64,000 nt of DNA from Comamonadaceae bacterium (lineage in GTDB: Bacteria > Pseudomonadota > Gammaproteobacteria > Burkholderiales > Burkholderiaceae_C): contig CANEXF010000006.1 of NCBI GenBank assembly GCA_947443645.1, forward strand, positions 62,001-126,000, read 5' to 3'. The position numbers were made by a program, and so were the translations under genes. Positions within the stretch are counted from its first letter, which is position 1. The number at the start of each line of letters is the position of its first letter. This document shows, in pieces, positions 1-7,718 of this stretch. The notes under the pieces were generated by a model. That model was not told the origin of the DNA. It was given only the letters and a program-made list of their open reading frames with translations, and did no database searches.

Positions 1-2638
1 CGGCCATTTCCAGGCGCAGCAGGGCTTCGGCGGCGTCCTTGCCGGACGGCGTGCTGACGGCCTTGACCCAGCTGCTGCGCACGGCGGGCGTGACCTGTTT
101 GCCAAGGTCTTGCGCGCTTGGCAACTGTTCCGGATCACGCTTTTCCCAGGCGCTGAGCAGGTGCGTCAGCACTTCACCGTGGGCTTGCATGGTGAGTTTT
201 TTCAGTGCCATATTGGCGGCTTCGAAAGCCTCGCGCTGGGCGCGGAAGGCGGCGTCGCCCAGGCGCGGGCCGCGTTCTTCAAAGGCTGGACGCTCACTGA
301 ATCGCGGCGCGCGGTCTTCACGTTCTGCGCGGTAAGGCTCGAACTTGTTGTCAGTGCTCTGGCGTGCACCGCCCGGCTTGCTGCCAGGACGGGTGTCTTT
401 GCGGTCGCCAAACTTGCCGCCGCGTGCGGCTGGCGCAGCTTCGGCCTTGCGCATGCCAGGGCGGTCATCACCGCGCATGGCTACCACGGGCTTGACGGGT
501 TTGGCCGGTGCCGGTGCGGGCTCCACGGCTTGCGGCGCGGCTTCTGGCTCGGCTTCAGCTGGTGTTTCGACCTCTGCCTCGGCCACAACTTCAGCGGGCG
601 CCGCGGCTTCGGCCGGCTCAAGCGCTTCTTCTGCTACTGTTTCTGCAGCTGCTGGCGCTTGCTGCTCGGGCGCTGCAGCCTGATTTTCCTCTGGTGCCTG
701 GACTTGTGCAGGGCTGGCGCTGGCAGCTGGTGCTGCGGGCGCTGGCACCTGGCCGCGCACAATCGCTTCGAGCGCTTTGGCGGCCGCGTGAATTTGCTGT
801 GCGTCACCGCTTTGCGTTGCGGCCTCGACGGCCTTGGCGGCATCAAGCACCATACGGTCAAACTCACCCAGCGAGGCGGCGGCTTTTTCGCGCTCTGCTG
901 TCTTGCGCTGGAAGGCGTCGTCAATCGGCTTTCTAAAGGCGTCCCAAAGCTTTTGTTCCTGCTTGCGCTCGATAGGCACGCCCTGGGCTTCATGCTGCCA
1001 GCGTTGCTGCAAGTGCTTGACGGCGTCAATGCGCAGCATGGGTTCGGCGCCAAGCGCCTGGGCTTCTTCAATCATGGCCTTGCGGCGCGCCAGACTCTCG
1101 TTGCGCGCGGCAGTCAGTGGCGCATCGGCCAGGTCCATCGCAGCTTTCCATTGCGGCTGGATTTCAGCGAACACTTTTTCACTGAGGTGGCCGGCATCGC
1201 GCCATTTTTCAACAAAGCTGTTGAGGCTGCGAATATGCTGCTTCCAGTCGGTGTTGCCTTTGTTGGCTTCGGCCCAGGCCAGCACTTCATCGATCAGCGT
1301 GCGGCGCTGGGCCTTGGTCGCTTCGGTCTGTTCCTTGACAGTTTCCAGCCAGACTTCGACCACCTTGTGGGCTTCGTTGCAGGCGTCGTCAAAGCGCTTC
1401 CACAGCGCCTGGTTGGGCGTGCCGCCCTGGTCGCTGGTTTTCCACTGTTCGCGCATCACGCGCAAGGCGTCTTGCTGCTTGCGACCGCCCATGGGTTTGA
1501 CGAGCAGCGCCTCGGCCTTGACGACCAATTCTTCGCGAATCTGGTCGGCACGCCAGCGCTGCCAGCCTTCGAGCTCGCCAGCGGCCGTGAGAGCGGCGTG
1601 GGCGGCGGCTTCGAGCTTGCTGTCGATGTTGCGGATGTTTTCCTTCAGGGCCTGACGCAAATCGGCTGCGACCTTGGGCGTGGCTTTGCCGTGGCCTTCA
1701 GTGACTTCATGCTCGAGCCGGGCCAGCGCCTGCTGCACGGTGGCAGCGGCTTTTTCGCGCAGGTCCTTGAGTACCGTCGGGTCAATCTTGACCTTGGGCG
1801 CGCGCGCGCCGGGCTCGACAGCAGCTGCAGCCGGGCCGCCACGCGCGATGCGCAGCTCGTCGGCCCAGACCGGCACGGCTGGCAAGGGTGCGCTGGTGTC
1901 TTCAGCGGCTTTGACAGCAAGCGCAATTGCAGCCTGGTAGGCCTCCCAGACGGCCAGCAACTGGCCGCGCGCGGCGTCCAGCAGCGGTGGGAATTTGGCG
2001 TCCACGCTGGCCCAATTGGCATCTTGCGCAATCTCGTCAGCCTGCCCCTGCCAATGCGCCACGTCGGCGCGCAAGGTTTCCAGCGCCGCCTGTGCATCGC
2101 GCCAGGGTTTGATGGACAGCACTTCAATGCGCTGGGCGATCAGCACAGCCGCTTCGCGCTGCACCTGGGTGCGGTGCTGCAGGTCTTCTATGGTTTTGAC
2201 ACGCTCGGCGAGTTGCACCTTGAGGCCGGCCAGGGGTTCGCGCGACAAAGGCGCGCCGGCTTTGGCGGCATCACGCTGCCAGGCCAGGGCATCAGCCAGG
2301 TTGAGCTTGGGCAAAGCCAGCAGGGCTTGCGCCTTGTCAGCCCACTCGGCGGCCACCAGTTCCTGACCCTTGCTGCGCTTGACTTCGTCGAGCTTTTCCT
2401 TAAGCGGCTTGGCAGCGCCCTTGTCGCGGTTGGCCAGGTCTTTGTAGACATCAGCCATTTGCTCGGCGCTCGGCTCGGTCGTCAGCCACTGGCGAATACG
2501 CGCAGTGCGCTCACCAGAGGTCGGGGCAGAAAACGCGCCGCCTGTCAGGCCGTCCAGCGGATGCGCGTCTGCGGATTTGGCGGCGCCGGTTTTTGCGGCG
2601 GTCGCTGCAGTGGTGTCGGGTTTGGAAGATTTGAACAT
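1..2638 (-). CDS. DUF349 domain-containing protein (3' end outside window)
   Basis: The reverse strand is open from an ATG at 2638 to the left edge, giving 879 residues without a stop, so the C-terminus is missing. The protein is alanine-, glutamate- and lysine-rich and strongly helical. Repeated patterns of the type W-K-x-H-I-R-S-L-N and W-R-D-A-G-H are typical of DUF349 repeats. Around residues 630-720 there is a low-complexity Ala/Pro/Glu linker, followed by a basic, Arg/Gly-rich stretch. Proteins of this family in Betaproteobacteria are usually long, and their function is not established; a link to RNA or ribosome-associated processes has been suggested for other bacteria. I chose the first ATG because the frame carries coding character directly downstream of it and the upstream DNA becomes AT-rich. 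A long open frame on the opposite strand is an antisense shadow of this GC-rich gene. Confidence 0.85.
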   Translation of the reverse strand, partial: MFKSSKPDTTAATAAKTGAAKSADAHPLDGLTGGAFSAPTSGERTARIRQWLTTEPSAEQMADVYKDLANRDKGAAKPLKEKLDEVKRSKGQELVAAEWADKAQALLALPKLNLADALAWQRDAAKAGAPLSREPLAGLKVQLAERVKTIEDLQHRTQVQREAAVLIAQRIEVLSIKPWRDAQAALETLRADVAHWQGQADEIAQDANWASVDAKFPPLLDAARGQLLAVWEAYQAAIALAVKAAEDTSAPLPAVPVWADELRIARGGPAAAAVEPGARAPKVKIDPTVLKDLREKAAATVQQALARLEHEVTEGHGKATPKVAADLRQALKENIRNIDSKLEAAAHAALTAAGELEGWQRWRADQIREELVVKAEALLVKPMGGRKQQDALRVMREQWKTSDQGGTPNQALWKRFDDACNEAHKVVEVWLETVKEQTEATKAQRRTLIDEVLAWAEANKGNTDWKQHIRSLNSFVEKWRDAGHLSEKVFAEIQPQWKAAMDLADAPLTAARNESLARRKAMIEEAQALGAEPMLRIDAVKHLQQRWQHEAQGVPIERKQEQKLWDAFRKPIDDAFQRKTAEREKAAASLGEFDRMVLDAAKAVEAATQSGDAQQIHAAAKALEAIVRGQVPAPAAPAASASPAQVQAPEENQAAAPEQQAPAAAETVAEEALEPAEAAAPAEVVAEAEVETPAEAEPEAAPQAVEPAPAPAKPVKPVVAMRGDDRPGMRKAEAAPAARGGKFGDRKDTRPGSKPGGARQSTDNKFEPYRAEREDRAPRFSERPAFEERGPRLGDAAFRAQREAFEAANMALKKLTMQAHGEVLTHLLSAWEKRDPEQLPSAQDLGKQVTPAVRSSWVKAVSTPSGKDAAEALLRLEMA

Positions 2639-2906
2639 GGTTGACGGCGGCGAGCGCAGCAGGAAAAGTTATAAAAATCGGTTCGGAAAAAGCTGCGGAA
2701 GGCAGCGAATTGGCCGCCAGCAATGCGGCACTGAAGAGAACGATGACGGGAGCGCAAAGTTGCGCACTGCCGGTATTTTCGCTGATTTATGCGCAGGCCC
2801 CAAAGGCTCGCGCAAAGGGCCGCAATTTAATCTGCTGCATGGCTGGCACATCGCCTCGCGCCAGCCAGCACAAAACGGCTGCTCGAGCTTCATTTTTAGA
2901 CACCAT

Positions 2907-2960
2907 CTTGGCCTGCAGCACAATCCGGACGGGCGCTGGCAGCTACTTAATTTATAGCAC
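2907..2960 (-). repeat. interspersed palindromic repeat, family A, copy 1
   Basis: Read on the minus strand this begins GCTATAAATTAAGTAGC, an imperfect palindrome, followed by TGCCAGCGCCCGTCC and a variable tail. The same layout (GCTAT, AT-rich centre, TAGC, then a GCGCCCG block) recurs at 22096-22150, 32599-32650 and 40348-40398. The copies are divergent, so this is an old dispersed element rather than a recent duplication. Confidence 0.6.
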
Positions 2961-3090
2961 CATGAATCCATACCAAGCATCCAGGCCCCGAGCCAAACCG
3001 TTCCCCTCTACATATATAGAGCAACGCGTCTGATGCGGCGCCAGGCAGGACCTGCCCGGATCGTGAAGCCAGCCAGCTTTGGCACGGCAC

Positions 3091-3121
3091 AAAAAACCCC
3101 GGCCAGTAAAACTGGCCGGGG
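3091..3121 (-). terminator. intrinsic terminator reading leftward
   Basis: The perfect inverted repeat CCCCGGCCAGT-AAA-ACTGGCCGGGG (3097-3121) is followed on the minus strand by six U (3091-3096). On the plus strand there is no T-tract after the stem, so termination is directional. No annotated minus-strand gene ends just upstream, which is why I propose an RNA gene ending here. Confidence 0.8.
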
Positions 3122-3330
3122 CTGACGGCGGGCATTGATGCTCATGCCGTCGGGGTTCGCAAAGGAGAGATGAATCGTCTCGCAGTGCGGTGAAGGCAAG
3201 TGATTGCCTTCAGTTTTGCCGGGATTGGCTACCCGGTAGATGCTCGAATGACTCGAGCAATTGCAGCTTAAGCGCTGTCAGCATCGCGAGCAAGGCAAAC
3301 TTTTCAATCACAGTTGAAGCTGTGATTGCG
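3091..3330 (-). ncRNA. candidate structured non-coding RNA
   Basis: On the minus strand, from about 3328 down to 3091, there are six consecutive stem-loops: a 9-bp stem (CAATCACAG/CTGTGATTG, 3305-3328), a 7-bp stem (3241-3259), a 5-bp CCGGG/CCCGG stem (3218-3235), a 9-bp stem TGAAGGCAA/TTGCCTTCA with a 4-nt loop (3191-3212), a GACGGC/GCCGTC stem (3123-3150), and an 11-bp terminator hairpin followed by six U. An unpaired segment around 3162-3175 reads UCUCUCCUUUG and could pair with Shine-Dalgarno sequences. No protein gene on this strand feeds the terminator. I do not recognise the sequence as 6S RNA, tmRNA, SRP RNA, RNase P RNA or a known riboswitch. A 33-codon frame (3311-3210) overlaps it, so a dual-function or leader RNA is also possible. 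The 5' end is a guess. Confidence 0.4.
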
Positions 3331-3423
3331 ACACTCAGGGCTCAGGCTGCCCCAACGCCCTTCTGAAGCACTAAAAATTGATCGATTGAGGCTCAAACAG
3401 GGGCTTTAAATTCTTAAATAGAT

Positions 3424-3443
3424 ATAACAAAGCAATTTGTTAT
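3424..3443. promoter_or_regulatory. inverted repeat ATAACAAA-N4-TTTGTTAT
   Basis: This is a perfect 8-bp inverted repeat with a 4-nt spacer in an AT-rich stretch between the candidate RNA (minus strand) and the transglycosylase leader (plus strand). A TTGACA-like element follows directly at 3446-3451. The position suits an operator shared by divergent promoters. LysR-type regulators of the CysB kind use AT-rich sites of this style, but that assignment is a guess. Confidence 0.4.
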
Positions 3444-3643
3444 TATTGACAGGTTATTTGACGAGCTACTAGAATCCGCCAGTCCGTGCAAAACCATGGA
3501 CCACCCGAAGCCGCCGCCGACTCAGGCACGGCTACATCAGGGTCAACAAAGACAAGGCCCACAACGCCGCCTTGGTTTGATGGCGACCCAATCAAAGCCT
3601 GCCGGACCCTTAAAAGTCTGGCAAGCGCAAGAGAAGGAGTGCT

Positions 3644-4510
3644 ATGACAGCGCAAGGAAATTCCATCCTCAAGCTCAGCATTGAAGTGCACTTGAAAAAT
3701 GTGCGCAGCAGTATGGCCAATATTGCTGATGACATTGCTCAGGGCTTTTTTGAAATCACCCACAACAGCTTTGCCCTGCTAGGCTTGGCCGTGGTGTTTG
3801 CGGTGCTCACACTGACAGCCAGACCCGACCTGCGTGAAGCCGGTGAAGTCAAGCTGATGACCTGGCTGCAGCTGCGCCAGGAACCCGTGATTGGTTTCAC
3901 GGAAATGGACGCGATTGATCGCGCCACGGCATCCAACCCAATGGATCTGCCTAAACAGCAGGCCGCCGTAGCCTTCTGGCTCAGCCGGAAATACGGTGTG
4001 GCGCCTGAGCCCTTGAGCGTTCTGGTGTCTGAAGCATTTGAGATTGGCGAAAAAGCCAAGCTCGATCCGACGCTGATTCTGGCCATCATGGCCATAGAGT
4101 CAGGCTTCAACCCATTTGCCCAAAGTCCCGTGGGCGCCCAGGGCTTGATGCAGGTGATGACAAAGGTTCACCACGACAAATACGACAACTTTGGCGGCAA
4201 GCTTGCGGCCTTTGACCCGGTGACCAATCTGCGCGTGGGCGTCAGGGTGCTGCAGGAATGCATCACCCGCGCCGGCTCTGTCGAAGGTGGCCTCAAATTC
4301 TATGTAGGCGCGGCCAATATGGAAGACGACGGCGGCTACGCCGGCAAGGTCATGGCAGAACACGCACGCCTGCTGGCGGTGGTCGGCGGCAAAGGCCTGT
4401 CACCCTACCATGCAGCGCCGCCGACATCGCGCCCGGTGCCGGCCTCCATGCCAATGCTGTCCACGCCGCTTGAGGCGGGCGACAAGGTCGCCTCGTTGTC
4501 GAGCTCCTGA
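3644..4510 (+). CDS. membrane-anchored lytic transglycosylase, SLT domain
   Basis: This 288-residue protein is a peptidoglycan-cleaving lytic transglycosylase of the SLT/Slt70-like fold. Residues 1-40 look cytoplasmic, a single hydrophobic segment at about 41-57 should anchor it in the inner membrane, and the catalytic domain lies at about 125-250. The family hallmarks are visible: A-I-E-S-G-F-N with the catalytic glutamate at position 152, then S-P-V-G-A-Q-G-L-M-Q-V-M, and a later F-Y-V-G-A sequence in place of the usual Y-N-x-G. The start ATG at 3644 is preceded by the ribosome site GAGAAGGAG. The gene stands alone, with the glyA riboswitch leader starting about 100 bp downstream. The C-terminal 40 residues are Pro/Ser/Ala-rich and probably disordered. 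Confidence 0.85.
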   Translation: MTAQGNSILKLSIEVHLKNVRSSMANIADDIAQGFFEITHNSFALLGLAVVFAVLTLTARPDLREAGEVKLMTWLQLRQEPVIGFTEMDAIDRATASNPMDLPKQQAAVAFWLSRKYGVAPEPLSVLVSEAFEIGEKAKLDPTLILAIMAIESGFNPFAQSPVGAQGLMQVMTKVHHDKYDNFGGKLAAFDPVTNLRVGVRVLQECITRAGSVEGGLKFYVGAANMEDDGGYAGKVMAEHARLLAVVGGKGLSPYHAAPPTSRPVPASMPMLSTPLEAGDKVASLSSS

Positions 4511-4603
4511 GCTGCGGCCGAGGTAACGCCGGTGATTACCCGGCATGCAAGCTTGAAATAGCCGCTGACGCCGGCCGCAAGACGGCTCTGCGGTACACTT
4601 GAA

Positions 4604-4792
4604 CAGTGCGCAACTGGCGATAGGCACAGCAGTTTCCGGCAAGTCCGGACCGCGCTGATGCTGACGTGGGACACCACTGGGAAGCGCACCGCTGACGCCG
4701 GTTTCAAAAACCGGCCACAGTGTTTAGCCGTTCGCCTGGGCAGCCCTTGTTTCATGCACGCCATGACGGGGACCATTGTCTGAAGGACTGCC
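4604..4792 (+). promoter_or_regulatory. ZTP (pfl-motif) riboswitch leader of glyA
   Basis: The leader carries the features I know from the pfl/ZTP motif: CGCAACTGGCGA at 4609-4620, GTGGGACACCACTGGGAAGC around 4666-4685, and the conserved 3' block CCGTTCGCCTGGGCA ending near 4742. ZTP riboswitches sense the folate-stress alarmone ZMP/ZTP and commonly control purine and one-carbon genes, including glyA. A likely expression platform is visible. The aptamer's 3' edge GGCAGCCCTT (4739-4748) can pair with AAGGACTGCC (4783-4792), which contains the glyA Shine-Dalgarno sequence, in nine of ten positions. Ligand binding would hold the 3' edge inside the aptamer and free the ribosome site. No T-tract follows, so translational control fits better than termination. 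Assignment is by motif recognition, not by covariance search. Confidence 0.8.
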
Positions 4793-6037
4793 ATGTACGA
4801 CCGCAACATTCTCATTGAACAAACCGACCCTGAACTCTTTGCCGCGATTCAGGCTGAAAACGCGCGCCAAGAGCACCACATCGAGCTGATCGCCAGCGAG
4901 AACTACGCCTCACCCGCCGTGATGGCCGCACAAGGCTCGCAACTGACCAACAAATACGCTGAAGGCTACCCTGGTCGCCGATACTACGGTGGCTGTGAAC
5001 ACGTGGACGTGGCCGAGCAGCTCGCAATCGACCGCGTCAAGCTCTTGTTTGGCGCCGAGGCCGCCAACGTGCAGCCGCACTGCGGCGCTTCAGCCAACGA
5101 GGCGGTATTTCTGGCCTTCCTCAAACCCGGCGACACCATCCTGGGCATGAGCCTGGCCGAAGGCGGTCACCTGACCCACGGCATGGCGCTCAATATGAGC
5201 GGCAAGTGGTTCAACGCTGTGTCCTACGGCCTGAACGACAAGCAGGAAATCGACTACGACGCCATGGAACGCAAGGCCCATGAGAGCAAGCCCAAACTGA
5301 TCATTGCGGGCGCCTCCGCCTATAGCCTGCGCATTGACTTCGAACGTTTCGCCAAGGTCGCCAAGGCAGTAGGCGCTATTTTCTTGGTGGACATGGCCCA
5401 TTACTCCGGTCTGATCGCTGCGGGCGTCTATCCCAATCCGGTGCCACATGCAGACGTGGTGACTTCGACCACCCACAAAAGCCTGCGCGGACCGCGCGGC
5501 GGCATCATCTTGATGAAGGCCGAGCATGAAAAAGCCATCAACAGCGCCATATTCCCCGGCCTGCAGGGCGGCCCGCTGATGCATGTGATCGCGGCCAAGG
5601 CCGTCGCCTTCAAGGAAGCGCTCACGCCGGAATTCAAGGTTTATCAGCAACAAGTTCTGACCAACGCCCACATCATTGCAGAAACGCTCAAGCAACGCGG
5701 CCTGGGTATTGTCAGCGGCCGGACCGAAAGCCATGTCATGCTGGTTGATTTGCGCGCCAAAGGCATCACTGGCAAGGAAGCTGAAGCCGTGCTGGGCAGC
5801 GCCCACATGACGATCAACAAGAACGCCATCCCGAACGACCCGGAAAAGCCAATGGTCACCAGCGGCGTGCGCATTGGCACACCGGCCATGACCACACGTG
5901 GTTTCAAGGACGAAGAAGCGCGCATGACCGCCAACCTGATTGCCGATGTGCTCGACAATCCGCGCGACGCGGCCAATATTGACGCCGTACGCGCCAAAGT
6001 CCACGCCTTGACGAGCCGGTTCCCGGTGTACTCCTGA
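4793..6037 (+). CDS. glyA: serine hydroxymethyltransferase
   Basis: This 414-residue cytoplasmic PLP enzyme interconverts serine plus tetrahydrofolate and glycine plus 5,10-methylene-tetrahydrofolate, the main source of one-carbon units. The length equals the family norm. The cofactor motif [15 protein letters not shown] is complete, with the PLP-binding lysine at position 229 as in the E. coli enzyme. The N-terminal [10 protein letters not shown] and [13 protein letters not shown] motifs are intact. The ATG at 4793 follows AAGGA at a 5-6 nt spacing. The 5' leader contains a predicted ZTP riboswitch, so translation should rise when ZMP/ZTP accumulates. nrdR follows after 27 bp and may be co-transcribed. 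Confidence 0.97.
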   Translation: MYDRNILIEQTDPELFAAIQAENARQEHHIELIASENYASPAVMAAQGSQLTNKYAEGYPGRRYYGGCEHVDVAEQLAIDRVKLLFGAEAANVQPHCGASANEAVFLAFLKPGDTILGMSLAEGGHLTHGMALNMSGKWFNAVSYGLNDKQEIDYDAMERKAHESKPKLIIAGASAYSLRIDFERFAKVAKAVGAIFLVDMAHYSGLIAAGVYPNPVPHADVVTSTTHKSLRGPRGGIILMKAEHEKAINSAIFPGLQGGPLMHVIAAKAVAFKEALTPEFKVYQQQVLTNAHIIAETLKQRGLGIVSGRTESHVMLVDLRAKGITGKEAEAVLGSAHMTINKNAIPNDPEKPMVTSGVRIGTPAMTTRGFKDEEARMTANLIADVLDNPRDAANIDAVRAKVHALTSRFPVYS

Positions 6038-6064
6038 GTTCCTGCCTGATGCGGCCTTGAACCC

Positions 6065-6514
6065 ATGAAATGCCCTTTCTGTGGTCATCTTGAAACCCAG
6101 GTTGTTGAAACCCGGGTGTCGGAAGATGCAGATTTCGTACGCCGCCGCCGCCAGTGCGGCGCGTGCGAAAAGCGCTTTACGACCTATGAACGGGCAGATG
6201 TCACCTTCCCGTCGATCGTCAAAAAAGACGGCCGCCGCATAGAGTACAAACGCGCAAAGATTCAGGGCTCCATGAACCTGGCGCTGCGCAAACGGCCTGT
6301 GAGCACAGAGCAGGTCGACTCTGCCATTGAGCGGATTGAAGAAAAACTGCTGAACCTGGGCGTTCGGGAAGTCCCCTCCAACCGCCTTGGCGAGCTGGTC
6401 ATGCGCGAACTCAAAAAGCTCGACAAGGTCGCCTACATCCGCTTTGCCAGCGTTTACAGAAGTTTTGAAGACATTGACGAATTCAAGACACTGGTCGATG
6501 AGGTGAGGCGCTAG
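6065..6514 (+). CDS. nrdR: transcriptional repressor NrdR
   Basis: This 149-residue protein is the zinc-finger and ATP-cone repressor of ribonucleotide reductase genes. The zinc ribbon has its four cysteines at positions 3, 6, 31 and 34 (C-P-F-C and C-G-A-C), and the ATP-cone domain (about residues 49-139) follows with V-K-K-D-G-R-R at its beginning. Length and motif spacing match the family. It binds ATP/dATP and represses nrd operons at NrdR boxes; none of those target genes are in this window. The gene follows glyA at a short distance, an arrangement I know from other Burkholderiales. The end of the gene is followed by a TCCCGC/GCGGGA hairpin at about 6551-6573 without a T-tract. Confidence 0.96.
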   Translation: MKCPFCGHLETQVVETRVSEDADFVRRRRQCGACEKRFTTYERADVTFPSIVKKDGRRIEYKRAKIQGSMNLALRKRPVSTEQVDSAIERIEEKLLNLGVREVPSNRLGELVMRELKKLDKVAYIRFASVYRSFEDIDEFKTLVDEVRR

Positions 6515-6606
6515 CGGACGCGTACAGATCAGCCACTGGTCAAGCAAAGACTCCCGCTGGTCAACCGCGGGAACCCTGACTTTGGTGTTGCCACAAAATC
6601 CACCAT

Positions 6607-7167
6607 ATGCAGAAATCCCGCGGATTCACGTTGCTTGAAGTTCTGGTTGTGCTGACGATTGTGGCTATCCTGACGACGCTTGTTGCACCGTCGTTCAAGT
6701 CACTGATTCAGTCCAACACCATCTCCAGCAACGTCAACACCTTTCTGGCCGACATGCGGTATGCGCGCAGCGAGTCGATCCGGCGCGGCGGCGACGTCGT
6801 GATGTGCCGAAGCGACGCGCCCGAGGCGAGCAGCCCAAGCTGCTCTACGGGCTCCGGAACCGGCGGAAACGGCTGGGTCAGCGGCTGGATTATTTTTTAT
6901 GACCTGGACAACAGCGGGACCATGACAGCAGGCGATCCCCTGCTCAGGGTGCAAGCTCCCATCACCTCCATGGACTCCATAGCAGAAGTGAGCCCTGTCA
7001 ACAAATTCCAATTCACAGCCACTGGCCGGCTCAGCTTGTCAAATGCAACGCAACTCCAGTTTGGCGGCGGCAACTACGCCAACACTGTCCAGCGCGTTGT
7101 CTGCGTCAACGTAGGCGGGCGCGCACGTATTGCAGGGGACGGCAATTCATCATGCTCAACATACTGA
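6607..7167 (+). CDS. fimT: minor pilin, GspH/FimT family pseudopilin
   Basis: The 186-residue product begins with a short basic leader and the type III (prepilin) signal R-G/F-T-L-L-E-V-L-V-V-L-T. Cleavage would come after Gly6, with the conserved Glu at +5. One long hydrophobic helix follows. The family's C-terminal beta domain includes G-W-I-I-F-Y-D-L-D-N-S-G, typical of FimT/FimU/GspH. It should be processed by PilD and take part in the initiation complex at the tip of type IV pili. It is the first gene of a tight operon, overlapping pilV by 16 bp. Whether it is better called fimT or fimU cannot be settled from the sequence alone. Confidence 0.88.
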   Translation: MQKSRGFTLLEVLVVLTIVAILTTLVAPSFKSLIQSNTISSNVNTFLADMRYARSESIRRGGDVVMCRSDAPEASSPSCSTGSGTGGNGWVSGWIIFYDLDNSGTMTAGDPLLRVQAPITSMDSIAEVSPVNKFQFTATGRLSLSNATQLQFGGGNYANTVQRVVCVNVGGRARIAGDGNSSCSTY

Positions 7168-7718
7168 TAACACCGCACAAGAAAAAAGCTCAGTCAGGCG
7201 CTTCGCTGATTGAAGTTCTGATCGCCATACTCCTGCTGTCCTTCGGAATGCTGTCCTTGGGCGGCATGCTGTCATTCGCTGTTCAGGCACCAAAATTGTC
7301 CGGTTATAGAGCAACGGCTGTCAGCCTGGCTGCAGCCCATGTAGAACGAATTCGTGCCAACCCGAACGGGTTCGTTGCAGATGCCTACACATCAGCGCTA
7401 AGCTACGACGGGACAACTGCCACGATTGCTCTGGCGAACTGCAGCTATCCAAACTGTACTGAATCAACGCTGGCAGCCATGGACAACGCGGCCACCAAAC
7501 AGGCCGCTCGCGTAGCGCTGCCCGCCGGCGGGATGATCATGAAATGTGACACATCGCCATGCACTGCCAACTCGTACGGCAACCTCTGGCTTGTGTGGCA
7601 GGAGCCCACCACCTACTCGGCACTCAGCCCAACATCGTCTGACAACTGTCCGACTGAAGTCACAGGGACTTATACCAACCCCAGCCCGCGCTGCCTGTAC
7701 GTGAGGTTCAAAATATGA
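7152..7718 (+). CDS. pilV: type IV pilus minor pilin PilV
   Basis: The 188-residue product has a prepilin leader of 16 residues ending in S-G, then A-S-L-I-E-V-L-I-A-I-L-L-L-S-F-G, with Glu at +5 and a hydrophobic helix. The L-L-S-F-G-M-L-S-L-G-G continuation is typical of the PilV family. Four cysteines in the second half could form disulfides in the exported beta domain. It overlaps fimT upstream and pilW downstream (4-bp ATGA overlap), which indicates translational coupling. PilV is expected to join FimT/FimU, PilW, PilX and PilE-type subunits in the priming complex for pilus assembly. The start ATG at 7152 is inside fimT; a later start would remove the basic leader. Confidence 0.87.
   Translation: MLNILITPHKKKAQSGASLIEVLIAILLLSFGMLSLGGMLSFAVQAPKLSGYRATAVSLAAAHVERIRANPNGFVADAYTSALSYDGTTATIALANCSYPNCTESTLAAMDNAATKQAARVALPAGGMIMKCDTSPCTANSYGNLWLVWQEPTTYSALSPTSSDNCPTEVTGTYTNPSPRCLYVRFKI

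Larger units (their letters stand above)
2639..3643. other. about 1 kb without a convincing protein gene
   Basis: Short open frames occur on both strands here, but none has a recognisable domain, a good ribosome site and coding character together. What the stretch does hold is one copy of an interspersed palindromic repeat near 2907-2960, an AT-rich patch around 3008-3020, a series of perfect stem-loops from 3097 to 3328 ending in a minus-strand intrinsic terminator, an inverted repeat at 3424-3443, and the 5' leader of the transglycosylase gene. A minus-strand frame at 3311-3210 (GTG start, 33 codons) encodes a leucine-rich amphipathic peptide; I cannot tell whether it is translated. Confidence 0.5.

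Noticed and set aside
110-2644. 844-codon open frame on the plus strand opposite the DUF349 gene
   Set aside because: Its translation is Cys/Gly/Phe/Leu-rich without domains, while the minus strand is open over the whole stretch with a typical helical, charged protein. It is an antisense shadow of a GC-rich gene.
3443-3763. 106-codon minus-strand open frame upstream of the transglycosylase
   Set aside because: No domain, no ribosome site, and its start lies inside the coding part of the transglycosylase gene.
5090-6547. 485-codon minus-strand open frame
   Set aside because: It runs opposite glyA and nrdR, both of which have intact family motifs.
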